A DNA stretch of 15,199 nucleotides, from positions 2,079 to 17,277 of the forward strand of contig MHLS01000044.1 in assembly GCA_001819095.1 (NCBI GenBank). The letters run 5' to 3'. Below the pieces are notes generated by a model, which did no database searches, was not told the origin of the DNA, and was given only the letters and a program-made list of their open reading frames with translations. Shown here one piece after another: positions 1-6,275 of this stretch. The stretch comes from Candidatus Lloydbacteria bacterium RIFCSPLOWO2_02_FULL_54_12. GTDB taxonomy: Bacteria; Patescibacteriota; Minisyncoccia; Phycocordibacterales; UBA6899. Numbering within the stretch: the stretch's first letter is position 1; each line of letters begins with the position of its first letter. The translations under genes and the position numbers were made by a program.

Positions 1-1
1 G

Positions 2-583
2 GAGGAGTACCTTGCTCCCTTCGGCCAGTTCCCCCTTCTTCGTACACCGCGGTATGTCATTCAACTCATAGAGGATCATTACCGGTACGGCACTTTGTAC
101 TTGCGTGACTTCATTCCGACCCCTTGCGTGCGCGGGCCCGAGATGCGCTATTCCCGTGTCAAAGAAGCGGAGCAATGTGTCACCGACGCGCTCGCGCTCG
201 TTTACGGCATCAAGGTCGCACCGCCGAAGCGGGAAGGCATCACTTTCGTTCTTGGCGGTGCTCACGAAACGGAAGACGAGACGGCGGTGAAGCGTGAACT
301 GCGCTGGGTGTTCATGGCTGGGGCGATCAGAAAAGAAATCGGCCAGATTAAGGACAAATGCAGAGCGCTCGTTTCGGACAAGGCCGCGTTCCCCGCACTC
401 AACGCATACTTCAATGTGAATGTGTTCGACCGCCGCTTCCGTCCGGTCGTCGTTGCGCTTGAACTCGAAGCACTGCCGGGAGAGCGTGCGGTCGACCGTG
501 TGGAGCATTTCCTACACACGCTTTACCGAAAAGCGGATGAAACTCTCGTGGCGGTGTCGATAAAGGCTCCGGAGAAGCAGTGA
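2..583 (+). CDS. Hypothetical protein, 5'-truncated by the window edge
   Basis: The frame is open from the first bases of the window to the TGA at 581-583, giving at least 193 residues, so the true start lies upstream. A TTG at 95 could act as a start, but the frame reads as ordinary protein before it (EEYLAPFGQFPLLRTPRYVI), so I treat the gene as partial. The visible part is soluble, mixed alpha/beta in character and rich in charged residues, with no membrane segment or signal peptide. I recognise no family or catalytic motif. A Rho-independent terminator follows within 10 nt, so this is the last gene of its transcript. Its function is unknown. Confidence 0.75.
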   Translation, partial: EEYLAPFGQFPLLRTPRYVIQLIEDHYRYGTLYLRDFIPTPCVRGPEMRYSRVKEAEQCVTDALALVYGIKVAPPKREGITFVLGGAHETEDETAVKRELRWVFMAGAIRKEIGQIKDKCRALVSDKAAFPALNAYFNVNVFDRRFRPVVVALELEALPGERAVDRVEHFLHTLYRKADETLVAVSIKAPEKQ

Positions 584-588
584 AAAAC

Positions 589-617
589 AAAACAGCAGGG
601 ATCTCCTGCTGTTTTTT
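589..617. terminator. Bidirectional Rho-independent terminator
   Basis: Stem AACAGCAGG (591-599) pairs with CCTGCTGTT (605-613) across a 5-nt loop. The stem extends by A-T pairs and runs into TTTTTT on the + strand. The upstream A-run gives a U-run on the minus transcript too. It lies between two convergent genes that end at 583 (+) and 628 (-), so it can end both. Confidence 0.85.
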
Positions 618-627
618 CTCGACCACG

Positions 628-954
628 TTAGTCTTCGGACTGGCCGCCCTGTACTCGTTCGGCCTTTTTGACACCAGCGCCGATCACAGTCATGAACTCG
701 CCGAACGCGTAGCCGTTGATGAGCGTCATGACCGCCGTTATTGCAAATGAACTGTCGACACCCTGCTCCACGAGCGAATGGCACGTTTTTTTCAGCGCCT
801 CGAATGCTACTTCGCCCTCCTTCGCCGTCTCGTCGTACCCTTCGCAGCGACCGACGACAGTGAGGACGTTTTGTTCGCAAAAAAGAGCGAACTTGTCGAA
901 AAACTCGTCGATGTTCCCCTCGTCAGCCAACACTTTGAGACTTTTCACTCCCAT
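628..954 (-). CDS. Hypothetical protein, 108 aa
   Basis: I place the start at the ATG at 954, giving MGVKSLKVLADEGNIDEFF, because AGGAG sits 6 nt upstream. A longer reading from a TTG at 1014 would begin inside the -35 box of the promoter and is unlikely. The protein is small, acidic and predicted helical, with two cysteines (in FCEQN and TCHSL) and a hydrophobic stretch AITAVMTLINGYAFGEFM near the C-terminus that may be a buried helix. I recognise no family. It is a single-gene unit with its own promoter (985-1014) and a shared terminator (589-617). Confidence 0.7.
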   Translation of the reverse strand: MGVKSLKVLADEGNIDEFFDKFALFCEQNVLTVVGRCEGYDETAKEGEVAFEALKKTCHSLVEQGVDSSFAITAVMTLINGYAFGEFMTVIGAGVKKAERVQGGQSED

Positions 955-984
955 TACGCACTCCTCTTCACGGTATCCTTGGCG

Positions 985-1014
985 AGAGTAGCATGGATGC
1001 TTTTTTCTCGTCAA
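985..1014 (-). promoter_or_regulatory. Sigma70-type promoter for the 108-aa gene
   Basis: On the minus strand TTGACG (1014-1009) is followed after 18 nt by TACTCT (990-985). Transcription would begin near 978, leaving a leader of about 24 nt that carries the AGGAG site upstream of the ATG at 954. Confidence 0.6.
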
Positions 1015-1049
1015 GCAGTTTTTCTGCCGTTTTTTTTCATGTCGGCTCT

Positions 1050-1133
1050 TAAGTACAAGGTCGAACCTTAGGAATTGACGCTCCCGTCTGCGCCCAGCTT
1101 CGGGCGGGCAGGCAAGGTTCGACCTTGTACTTA
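1050..1133. repeat. Palindromic element, long-loop copy, overlapping a stop codon
   Basis: AAGTACAAGGTCGAACCTT (1051-1069) is perfectly complementary to AAGGTTCGACCTTGTACTT (1114-1132), and one more T-A pair extends the arms to 20 nt. The 44-nt loop contains a small inner hairpin (CGCCC/GGGCG). Each arm holds an AAGGT...ACCTT palindrome, as in the other copies in this window. The TAA stop of the methyltransferase gene (1131-1133, minus strand) forms the outer edge of the element. It could act as a transcription barrier, but there is no U-run. Confidence 0.85.
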
Positions 1134-1841
1134 CTGCACCATTTTCGATGTTCGCTTTGCCAATACGACGATATTTTTTTCCCCGCTCGGGCGAGGGATC
1201 GTATCGACGGAAAGAACGGTAAAGCCGTTCTTGGCAAGAAGGGCCGTGAGCTCGCCTTTGGTAAATGCGTGGATGTAGCGCGGCAGGCGACTTTTTCCGA
1301 GCGCGAGGACGACGTCTTGGAGGTCACTCGGCGAACGCCACCACAGGATGTTCTTGGCGAAATTCGCAAGAAGAACTCCGATATGCCGCGGCGTCCAAAG
1401 GTTCCACGTGGTAAGAACGAGAAGTCCGCCCGAACGAAGGACGCGTGCGGCTTCAGCGACGAATTGCGTGCGCATTTCATCGCCGGGGATATGGTGGATC
1501 GTCGCAAAGGAGTAAACAATATCGAATGCGTCGTCCTTGAAGGGGAGTGCCGTTGCGTCCGCTTCGATGAAGTCGCCTTCAGGATGGAGCCGACGGGCTT
1601 CTCCGATCAGTCCTTCCGAATAATCTATTCCTGTGTACTTCCCGCCGCTTTTCTCGACAAGCGGAAAGAATCGGCCGTTCCCACAGCCGATATCGAGCAC
1701 GCGGTCACCGGTGTTTATGTGTTCTCCAAGGTAGGCGAGCTCGTCCCAAAATCGCGCGCGTGATGCGGAGAATTCCGCCGCCGCCTCGTCGTATGATCGG
1801 CGTGTCTCGCCGGCTATTTTTTGCGCTTCTTCCGTCTTCAT
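1131..1841 (-). CDS. Trm9/ALKBH8-like class I SAM methyltransferase
   Basis: This is a 236-residue class I SAM-dependent methyltransferase. With the start at the ATG at 1841, motif I is VLDIGCGNGRF (residues 48-58), the acidic ribose-binding loop is GIDYSE (71-76), a D-A-T motif II lies near 95-97, and motif IV is FATIHHIP (112-119). The N-terminal YDEAAAEFSASR and the IHH motif followed by VLRSGGLLVLTTW resemble the Trm9/ALKBH8 methyltransferase domain, which methylates 5-carboxymethyluridine at tRNA position 34. The gene is divergent from an Elp3-like gene, whose family makes that carboxymethyl group, and this supports the assignment. No Trm112 partner is seen here. An upstream frame extension to 1964 exists but runs through the intergenic promoter region. 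A generic small-molecule methyltransferase remains possible. Confidence 0.72.
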   Translation of the reverse strand: MKTEEAQKIAGETRRSYDEAAAEFSASRARFWDELAYLGEHINTGDRVLDIGCGNGRFFPLVEKSGGKYTGIDYSEGLIGEARRLHPEGDFIEADATALPFKDDAFDIVYSFATIHHIPGDEMRTQFVAEAARVLRSGGLLVLTTWNLWTPRHIGVLLANFAKNILWWRSPSDLQDVVLALGKSRLPRYIHAFTKGELTALLAKNGFTVLSVDTIPRPSGEKNIVVLAKRTSKMVQ

Positions 1842-1853
1842 ATCGTTTCTGTT

Positions 1854-1859
1854 AGTGTA
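1854..1859 (-). promoter_or_regulatory. Possible -10 box close to the methyltransferase start
   Basis: The minus strand reads TACACT here, 12 nt before the ATG at 1841. No SD-like sequence intervenes beyond a weak AGAAACG. No convincing -35 box is found at 16-18 nt; the closest is TGGACA at 14 nt. If it is used, the leader would be only about 6 nt. Confidence 0.3.
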
Positions 1860-1900
1860 GGGGTAAGAATCCTTGTCCACATTGTCGCTCGGACGCTGTG

Positions 1901-1946
1901 TAAAATCAATATTTTCCACGCGCTCCTTGTTCGATGTGGTGAGGGG
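1901..1946 (+). promoter_or_regulatory. Possible -10 box and RBS of elp3
   Basis: TAAAAT at 1901-1906 matches a -10 box, but I see no good -35 partner. GAGGGG at 1941-1946 lies 5 nt before the ATG at 1952 and supports that start. The leader would be about 40 nt. Confidence 0.4.
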
Positions 1947-1951
1947 TACCC

Positions 1952-3697
1952 ATGTTGTTCGCAAACATCAAAACCGAGGAGGACATCGAGCAATTGAAGA
2001 AACGGATTGTGAAAGACCCGGTCTTTTTGGAGCGCCTCGAGGGCGTACGGCGCAAGATGCATTATCCGAACGACGGCGTCCTCCATGCCGATTTGCGTCC
2101 GTCGTCCTCGCGCGTACCGTCAAAAGCCGAAATGCTCGCGCTCTATCGCGAGCTTGTTGAGGAGGGCGTCGAATCGCCGAATCCGCTGGCGGAACTCTCC
2201 CTGCGTAAGATCAAAACAAAGTCGAATTCCGGCGTTGCCGTGGTCTCGCTCCTGACCAAACCCTTTCCCTGTCCGGGGCGATGTACCTACTGTCCGACCG
2301 AGACGAACATGCCCAAGAGTTACCTTTCCAAGGAGCCCGCCGCCGCGCGTGCGCTCGCGAATGATTTCGACCCGTACCTCCAGATCACTAACCGCCTGAA
2401 GGCACTTGAGATGAACGGGCATCCTACTGGTAAAGTGGAAATGATACTCATCGGCGGAACGTGGAGTTTCTACCACCCCGTCTATCAGGAGGAATTTCTC
2501 ATCGGCTGTTATCGTGCGTGCAACGATTACGGGACGACGAACGACTCGCGCAACGAGCAATATGCCGACCGCCTGAAGTATCTCCTCGAACTACAGGACA
2601 GGAATGAGCGCGCCAAATGTCGCATCATCGGGCTTTCCGTCGAAACGCGTCCCGACTACATCACCGATTTTGAGATCGAACGCCTTCGCGCGCTTGGTGT
2701 TACTAAAGTGGAGATCGGCGTCCAGCACCTTGACGACCATGTGTCAGAGATCACGAAGCGGGACTTAACGACCGCGCGAGTGAAACAGGCGACGGAAGAT
2801 CTGCGCAATGCCGGCTTCAAGGTGGTCTATCATATGATGCCGAATCTTCCCGGATCAACGAAGGAGCGCGACGTGGCGATGTTCGGTGAACTTTTCGGCG
2901 GCGAGGACTTTCAGCCGGACATGCTCAAGATCTATCCGTGTATGGTGCTTGAAAAGAGCGCACTCCACGAGACATGGAAACAGGGCGGCTTTACAGCGTA
3001 TACCGATGAAGAGCTCATCGCGGTCGTTCGTGAGGCGAAGAAACAGGTACCCCCGTATGTCCGCATCCTCCGCGTCTATCGCGATATCCCTGCGAGCTAC
3101 GTGAAAGCGGGAAGTACGGTCTCGAATCTCCGACAGGTGATGGACGAGGACATGAGGAAGAACGGCTGGCAATGCAAATGCATCCGCTGTCGCGAGGTGA
3201 GAGAGGGGGAGGTGAATGCCGACGACTTCACGCTTTCCCGCATCGTATATCGCACCAAGACCGGCACGGAACTTTTCTTGAGTTTCGAGTGCGATTCACG
3301 GTCGTCCGATACAAGGTCGGACCTTAAGAATCAATCCCAAAGGTCCGACCTTGTATCGGACGGAAAGCCAGATCCTCTCCGACGCAGAAAACTTGTCGCG
3401 TTCACGCGACTGCGCCTCCCCGACGGAAAAGGGGACGGTGCGCTCCTGCCGGCCCTTCGCGGCGCCACGCTTATCCGTGAACTGCACACATACGGACGGC
3501 ATATTCCCGTGGGCGGCGACGGCAAACAAAGCCAGCACGTCGGCTTTGGGCGCCGGCTTCTCGCCGAAGCGGAGCGTATCGCCAAAGACGCCGGTTATAC
3601 CAAGATCGCGGTCATCTCGGGTATCGGCGTGCGCGACTACTACCGCAAACTCGGCTACCACCTCGAGGGAACATACATGGTAAAATGTTTTGAATGA
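1952..3697 (+). CDS. elp3: Elp3-like tRNA uridine(34) acetyltransferase (radical SAM + GNAT)
   Basis: This 581-residue protein has the Elp3 two-domain plan. The radical-SAM part has a cluster motif CPGRCTYC (Cys107, Cys111, Cys114), followed by DFDPY, VEMILIGGTW and GLSVETRPDYI, all typical of the family. The C-terminal GNAT part has IRELHTYG, the acetyl-CoA loop GFGRRL (531-536) and the tyrosine pair of VRDYYRKLGY (563-564). Elp3 uses acetyl-CoA and SAM to build the cm5 group on wobble uridine 34 of tRNA, and single-protein bacterial and archaeal forms act without the rest of Elongator. A 60-nt palindromic element (3303-3362) is inserted in frame as codons 451-471, between FLSFEC and VAFTRLRLP. 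Those two strands are joined by a short loop in relatives. The stop overlaps the next gene's start (ATGA at 3694), suggesting coupled translation. Confidence 0.92.
   Translation: MLFANIKTEEDIEQLKKRIVKDPVFLERLEGVRRKMHYPNDGVLHADLRPSSSRVPSKAEMLALYRELVEEGVESPNPLAELSLRKIKTKSNSGVAVVSLLTKPFPCPGRCTYCPTETNMPKSYLSKEPAAARALANDFDPYLQITNRLKALEMNGHPTGKVEMILIGGTWSFYHPVYQEEFLIGCYRACNDYGTTNDSRNEQYADRLKYLLELQDRNERAKCRIIGLSVETRPDYITDFEIERLRALGVTKVEIGVQHLDDHVSEITKRDLTTARVKQATEDLRNAGFKVVYHMMPNLPGSTKERDVAMFGELFGGEDFQPDMLKIYPCMVLEKSALHETWKQGGFTAYTDEELIAVVREAKKQVPPYVRILRVYRDIPASYVKAGSTVSNLRQVMDEDMRKNGWQCKCIRCREVREGEVNADDFTLSRIVYRTKTGTELFLSFECDSRSSDTRSDLKNQSQRSDLVSDGKPDPLRRRKLVAFTRLRLPDGKGDGALLPALRGATLIRELHTYGRHIPVGGDGKQSQHVGFGRRLLAEAERIAKDAGYTKIAVISGIGVRDYYRKLGYHLEGTYMVKCFE
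3303..3362. repeat. Palindromic element inserted in frame in elp3
   Basis: This element has two perfect 23-nt arms separated by a 14-nt loop, AAGAATCAATCCCA (3326-3339). The inner part of the left arm is AAGGTCGGACCTT, itself a palindrome, and the right arm starts AAGGTCCGACCTT. The total is 60 nt, exactly 20 codons, with no stop in the elp3 frame, and it encodes SSDTRSDLKNQSQRSDLVSD. The outer CCGATAC/GTATCGG pairs extend beyond what the copy at 10637-10688 has. Confidence 0.92.
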
Positions 3698-4797
3698 TGA
3701 CGAAAGAGTGGCTTTCCGCCGATCGACCGCACTTTTATTTTCTGTGCGCTGTTTTTCTTGTTGCGGCCGTCTATCTGTTCTTGCGCCTCAACTTTCTTCC
3801 GCTCGTCATGTCGACGGACTCGTTCACCTACATTGAAAGTGCGCAGGAATTGACGGGGGGCGTCGGCGCACCTCATCCCGAGCGGTTCCTGAAGCCTCTG
3901 GGTCCCCTCGGGATCGCTCTCTTTGCACAGCTCTTTCACGGGAACTATCTCATGGGATTTCTCGTGCTCAACATCGTTTGCTACTTCCTCTTCGGTATTG
4001 CGGCGTGGTATTTTTTCCGTGAATTCTTTCGGGACAACGCCGCGGCCTTTTATGGAACACTCATCCTTCTGTCGGCGTATCCTGTGCTCAAATACGGGCT
4101 CGACCTGTACACCGACCTCGGATCCTGGCTCTTCTATCTAGTTGCGCTCACGGGGGTTATTGCTTACGCGCGTACTCCGACGCGGCGGACGCTCGTCCTC
4201 ACATCGCTCTCGATCGCCGTCGGTCTTTTGTGGAAGGAATATAGCGTTCTTGCGGGATGCGCGCTCGGACTCGTTCTCCTCACACAGCCGAACGTTTCCG
4301 TCACCGAGCGCTTCTCCCGCGTCGGGGTATTGGCGCTCACTGTTCTCCTCATCTCCGGAGTTGTGCAATTTATCGTTTACGCTAAGTTCAATTTCACCTA
4401 TCTGGACTGGTATCGCATCGGAGCCATGGGGATGACCTCGGGCTCCACCGAATATTCGCCATGGTTCATCGGGAAAAGTCTTTTTGCCGTTTCTCTTTTG
4501 GGGTGGGTATTCGCATTCCTCGGGCTCATGCGTTTGGGCAGGCTCTCCCACGAAGATCAGCGCATTCTTCTCTGGTTCGCCTTGCCGCTTCTCGCGATCT
4601 TTTTCTGGGGATATGTTTCTTCACGGCTCTACTTTGTCGTCGCCCCGCTTGGTGCGCTCCTTGCTGTGCATGGTCTTATGACATACATTGAGTCGAAGAC
4701 GTACCGCATTCTTGCCGTCTCCGCCGTTGTTTTGGTAAACTTTGCATGGCTTTTCACCAGTGATTCCCTACGGCCACTTCTCTCGAGCATACTATGA
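3694..4797 (+). CDS. Polytopic membrane protein, GT-C glycosyltransferase-like
   Basis: This 367-residue, very hydrophobic protein has roughly nine or ten transmembrane segments, the first at about residues 14-33. After it comes a polar loop, MSTDSFTYIESAQ, with Asp42. GT-C enzymes (PMT/ArnT-like) carry their catalytic acid in the first outer loop, and a later WKEYS stretch also resembles these proteins. They transfer sugars from polyprenyl-phosphate donors on the outer face of the membrane. The start overlaps the elp3 stop (ATGA), and a second ATG at 3697 is equally possible. The following gene encodes an enzyme of the type that makes polyprenyl-phosphate sugars, which fits this role. The family assignment is by topology and loop pattern only; it could be another multi-pass envelope protein. 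Confidence 0.65.
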   Translation: MMTKEWLSADRPHFYFLCAVFLVAAVYLFLRLNFLPLVMSTDSFTYIESAQELTGGVGAPHPERFLKPLGPLGIALFAQLFHGNYLMGFLVLNIVCYFLFGIAAWYFFREFFRDNAAAFYGTLILLSAYPVLKYGLDLYTDLGSWLFYLVALTGVIAYARTPTRRTLVLTSLSIAVGLLWKEYSVLAGCALGLVLLTQPNVSVTERFSRVGVLALTVLLISGVVQFIVYAKFNFTYLDWYRIGAMGMTSGSTEYSPWFIGKSLFAVSLLGWVFAFLGLMRLGRLSHEDQRILLWFALPLLAIFFWGYVSSRLYFVVAPLGALLAVHGLMTYIESKTYRILAVSAVVLVNFAWLFTSDSLRPLLSSIL

Positions 4798-4799
4798 AG

Positions 4800-4919
4800 T
4801 CCCGTTAGAGGTCGCGGGCTCGAACCAAACCCCAAGAAAATAATGAACCTAATGATTGTTACAAACATTAATCGGGCAGGAGCGCAGACGGCGGCGTTCG
4901 CGTCCTACCTCTAATGGGA
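4800..4919. repeat. Large inverted repeat filling the gap before the GT2 gene
   Basis: TCCCGTTAGAGGT (4800-4812) pairs with ACCTCTAATGGGA (4907-4919) at 12 Watson-Crick positions plus one G-T. The 94-nt interior contains GCGCAGACGG (4882-4891), a 10-mer also found on the minus strand within the loop of the element at 1050-1133. The right arm runs into the ATG of the next gene (4919-4921), so a folded RNA would bury that start. There is no clear Shine-Dalgarno. Confidence 0.6.
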
Positions 4920-5605
4920 TGAAGCTTTCTATCATCATTCCTGTTTTCAATGAGGCGGGCACAATCCGCGAGATACTTGCGCGCGTTGAGGCTACGCGAT
5001 TTCCTATTGAGAAGGAGATTGTCCTCATTGACGACTATTCGACCGACGGTACGCGCGATACTCTCCGCAAAGAATACGAGGGAAAGTACACGGTGCGCTA
5101 CCACGACAAGAACTACGGGAAAGGCCACGGCGTCCGCACCGGCATCACTGCCGCGACCGGAGATTACATCACCATTCAGGACGCCGATCTCGAGTACGAT
5201 CCCGGAGATCTGGTGCCGATGCTCGAGAAGATGATCGCTGAAGACCTTTCGGTGCTTTACGGGTCTCGCGAGGCGGGCGCGAACCGCAATCGCCCGTCCG
5301 GCGTCTTGTTCTACTTTGGCGGCATCTTCATCACCGTTGTTGCGAATCTTTTGTACGGCCAGCGGCTCACCGACGGCATGACCTGTTATAAGATGTACAA
5401 GGGGGATCTGGTAAAAAAATTCCCGCTCCGAAGCGAGGGATTCGAGATCGACTCCGAGCTCCTCGCTCTGACCGCCAAACAGGGGATCAAGATCCCCGAA
5501 TACCCCATTTCGTATAAGCCGCGCAAGGTCGAGGAGGGGAAAAAGATCACTTGGGTCGACGGCATCCGCCACCTTAGGACCCTTTTGCGGTGTCGCTTCT
5601 CGTGA
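4919..5605 (+). CDS. GT2 family glycosyltransferase (dolichyl-phosphate mannose synthase-like)
   Basis: This 228-residue enzyme has a GT-A fold of the DPM1/polyprenyl-phosphate sugar synthase type. It has the N-terminal strand IIIPVFNE (5-12), the nucleotide-sugar motif IDDYSTDGT (37-45), NYGKGHGVRTG (65-75) and the metal-binding QDADLEYDP (87-95). DGMTCYKMYK and the EGFEIDSELL region follow, both typical acceptor-side motifs. It would transfer a sugar from an NDP or GDP donor to a polyprenyl phosphate at the inner membrane face. There is no C-terminal membrane domain, as in soluble DPM1-type enzymes. I chose the ATG at 4919, which begins directly before the conserved strand; a TTG at 4856 would add an arginine-rich stretch encoded by the inverted repeat. 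Confidence 0.88.
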   Translation: MKLSIIIPVFNEAGTIREILARVEATRFPIEKEIVLIDDYSTDGTRDTLRKEYEGKYTVRYHDKNYGKGHGVRTGITAATGDYITIQDADLEYDPGDLVPMLEKMIAEDLSVLYGSREAGANRNRPSGVLFYFGGIFITVVANLLYGQRLTDGMTCYKMYKGDLVKKFPLRSEGFEIDSELLALTAKQGIKIPEYPISYKPRKVEEGKKITWVDGIRHLRTLLRCRFS

Positions 5606-5663
5606 GCCCCATTCCTCGGTCCGTGAGTACTATTGCGGCGCACGGAGGTTATCACCTGCATAT

Positions 5664-6275
5664 ATGACAGGCAACAGACGACAGAAGGCGTATCGCGAGG
5701 ACGCCGAGAGTGCCATAGACCACTTCATCTTCTGGCTTCGCTCGAGGCGACTTTTCCCGTTCGTGGGCGAGGGACAGATCGTCGTCGCCGATCTCGGGAG
5801 CGGGTACGATGCGCAGTTTCTCCGCGGGCTTCTCGCGCGAAGGAAGGATGCGCGCGGGATCGCGGTCGACCTCTCGCTTGACCCCGCGCTCGCCAACGAC
5901 CGGCTTTCGCTCGTTGTCGGCGACCTCAACCGCCCTCTTGCGCTCCCCGACGCGAGCGTTGACGTCGCCGCCTCGCTTGCGGTCTTGGAACATCTGGAAC
6001 AGGCCGAACTGCACGCCGTCGAAATCCACCGCATCCTTCGTGCAGGAGGGAAGCTCCTCCTCACCACGCCGTCGCCGCGTTCAAAACCCGTCCTCGAATT
6101 TCTCGCATTCCGGCTCGGGGTGATCGATGCCGGTGAGATCCGCGACCACAAACACTATTTTGACGAAAAGGAGCTCCGGGCGATCCTTGCTCGTGCCGGT
6201 TTCGCTCCGAGAGAGATCCGATACCGACCGTTTTTGTTTGGACTCAATCAATTCATCGTTGCGACAAAGACATGA
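5664..6275 (+). CDS. Class I SAM-dependent methyltransferase in a glycan operon
   Basis: This 203-residue methyltransferase has motif I VVADLGSGYDAQFL, the acidic loop end IAVDLSLDP, VVGDLNRPLALPDASVDV (the D-L-P-x-D pattern of type 11 methyltransferases), LAVLEHLEQAE and then ILRAGGKLLLTTPSPRSKP. This form is common in envelope and glycan gene clusters, where it methylates sugars or lipid intermediates; the substrate cannot be read from sequence. GGAGG (5644-5648) precedes the ATG by about 15 nt, longer than usual. The 3' end overlaps the next gene by ATGA (6272-6275), so the two are probably translated together. Confidence 0.85.
   Translation: MTGNRRQKAYREDAESAIDHFIFWLRSRRLFPFVGEGQIVVADLGSGYDAQFLRGLLARRKDARGIAVDLSLDPALANDRLSLVVGDLNRPLALPDASVDVAASLAVLEHLEQAELHAVEIHRILRAGGKLLLTTPSPRSKPVLEFLAFRLGVIDAGEIRDHKHYFDEKELRAILARAGFAPREIRYRPFLFGLNQFIVATKT

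Noticed and set aside
1125..1763. A 212-residue open frame on the + strand
   Set aside because: It is antisense to the methyltransferase with intact SAM motifs and begins in a palindromic element.
4806..4823. A stretch resembling a tRNA T-arm (GAGGTCGCGGGCTCGAAC)
   Set aside because: The T-stem 3' side does not pair, no acceptor or anticodon arm is present, and the segment is explained as part of the inverted repeat at 4800-4919; a tRNA remnant cannot be excluded but is not supported.
4868..5572. A 234-residue open frame on the minus strand
   Set aside because: It is antisense to the GT2 gene, whose motifs are clear; the frame arises from GC-rich codon use.
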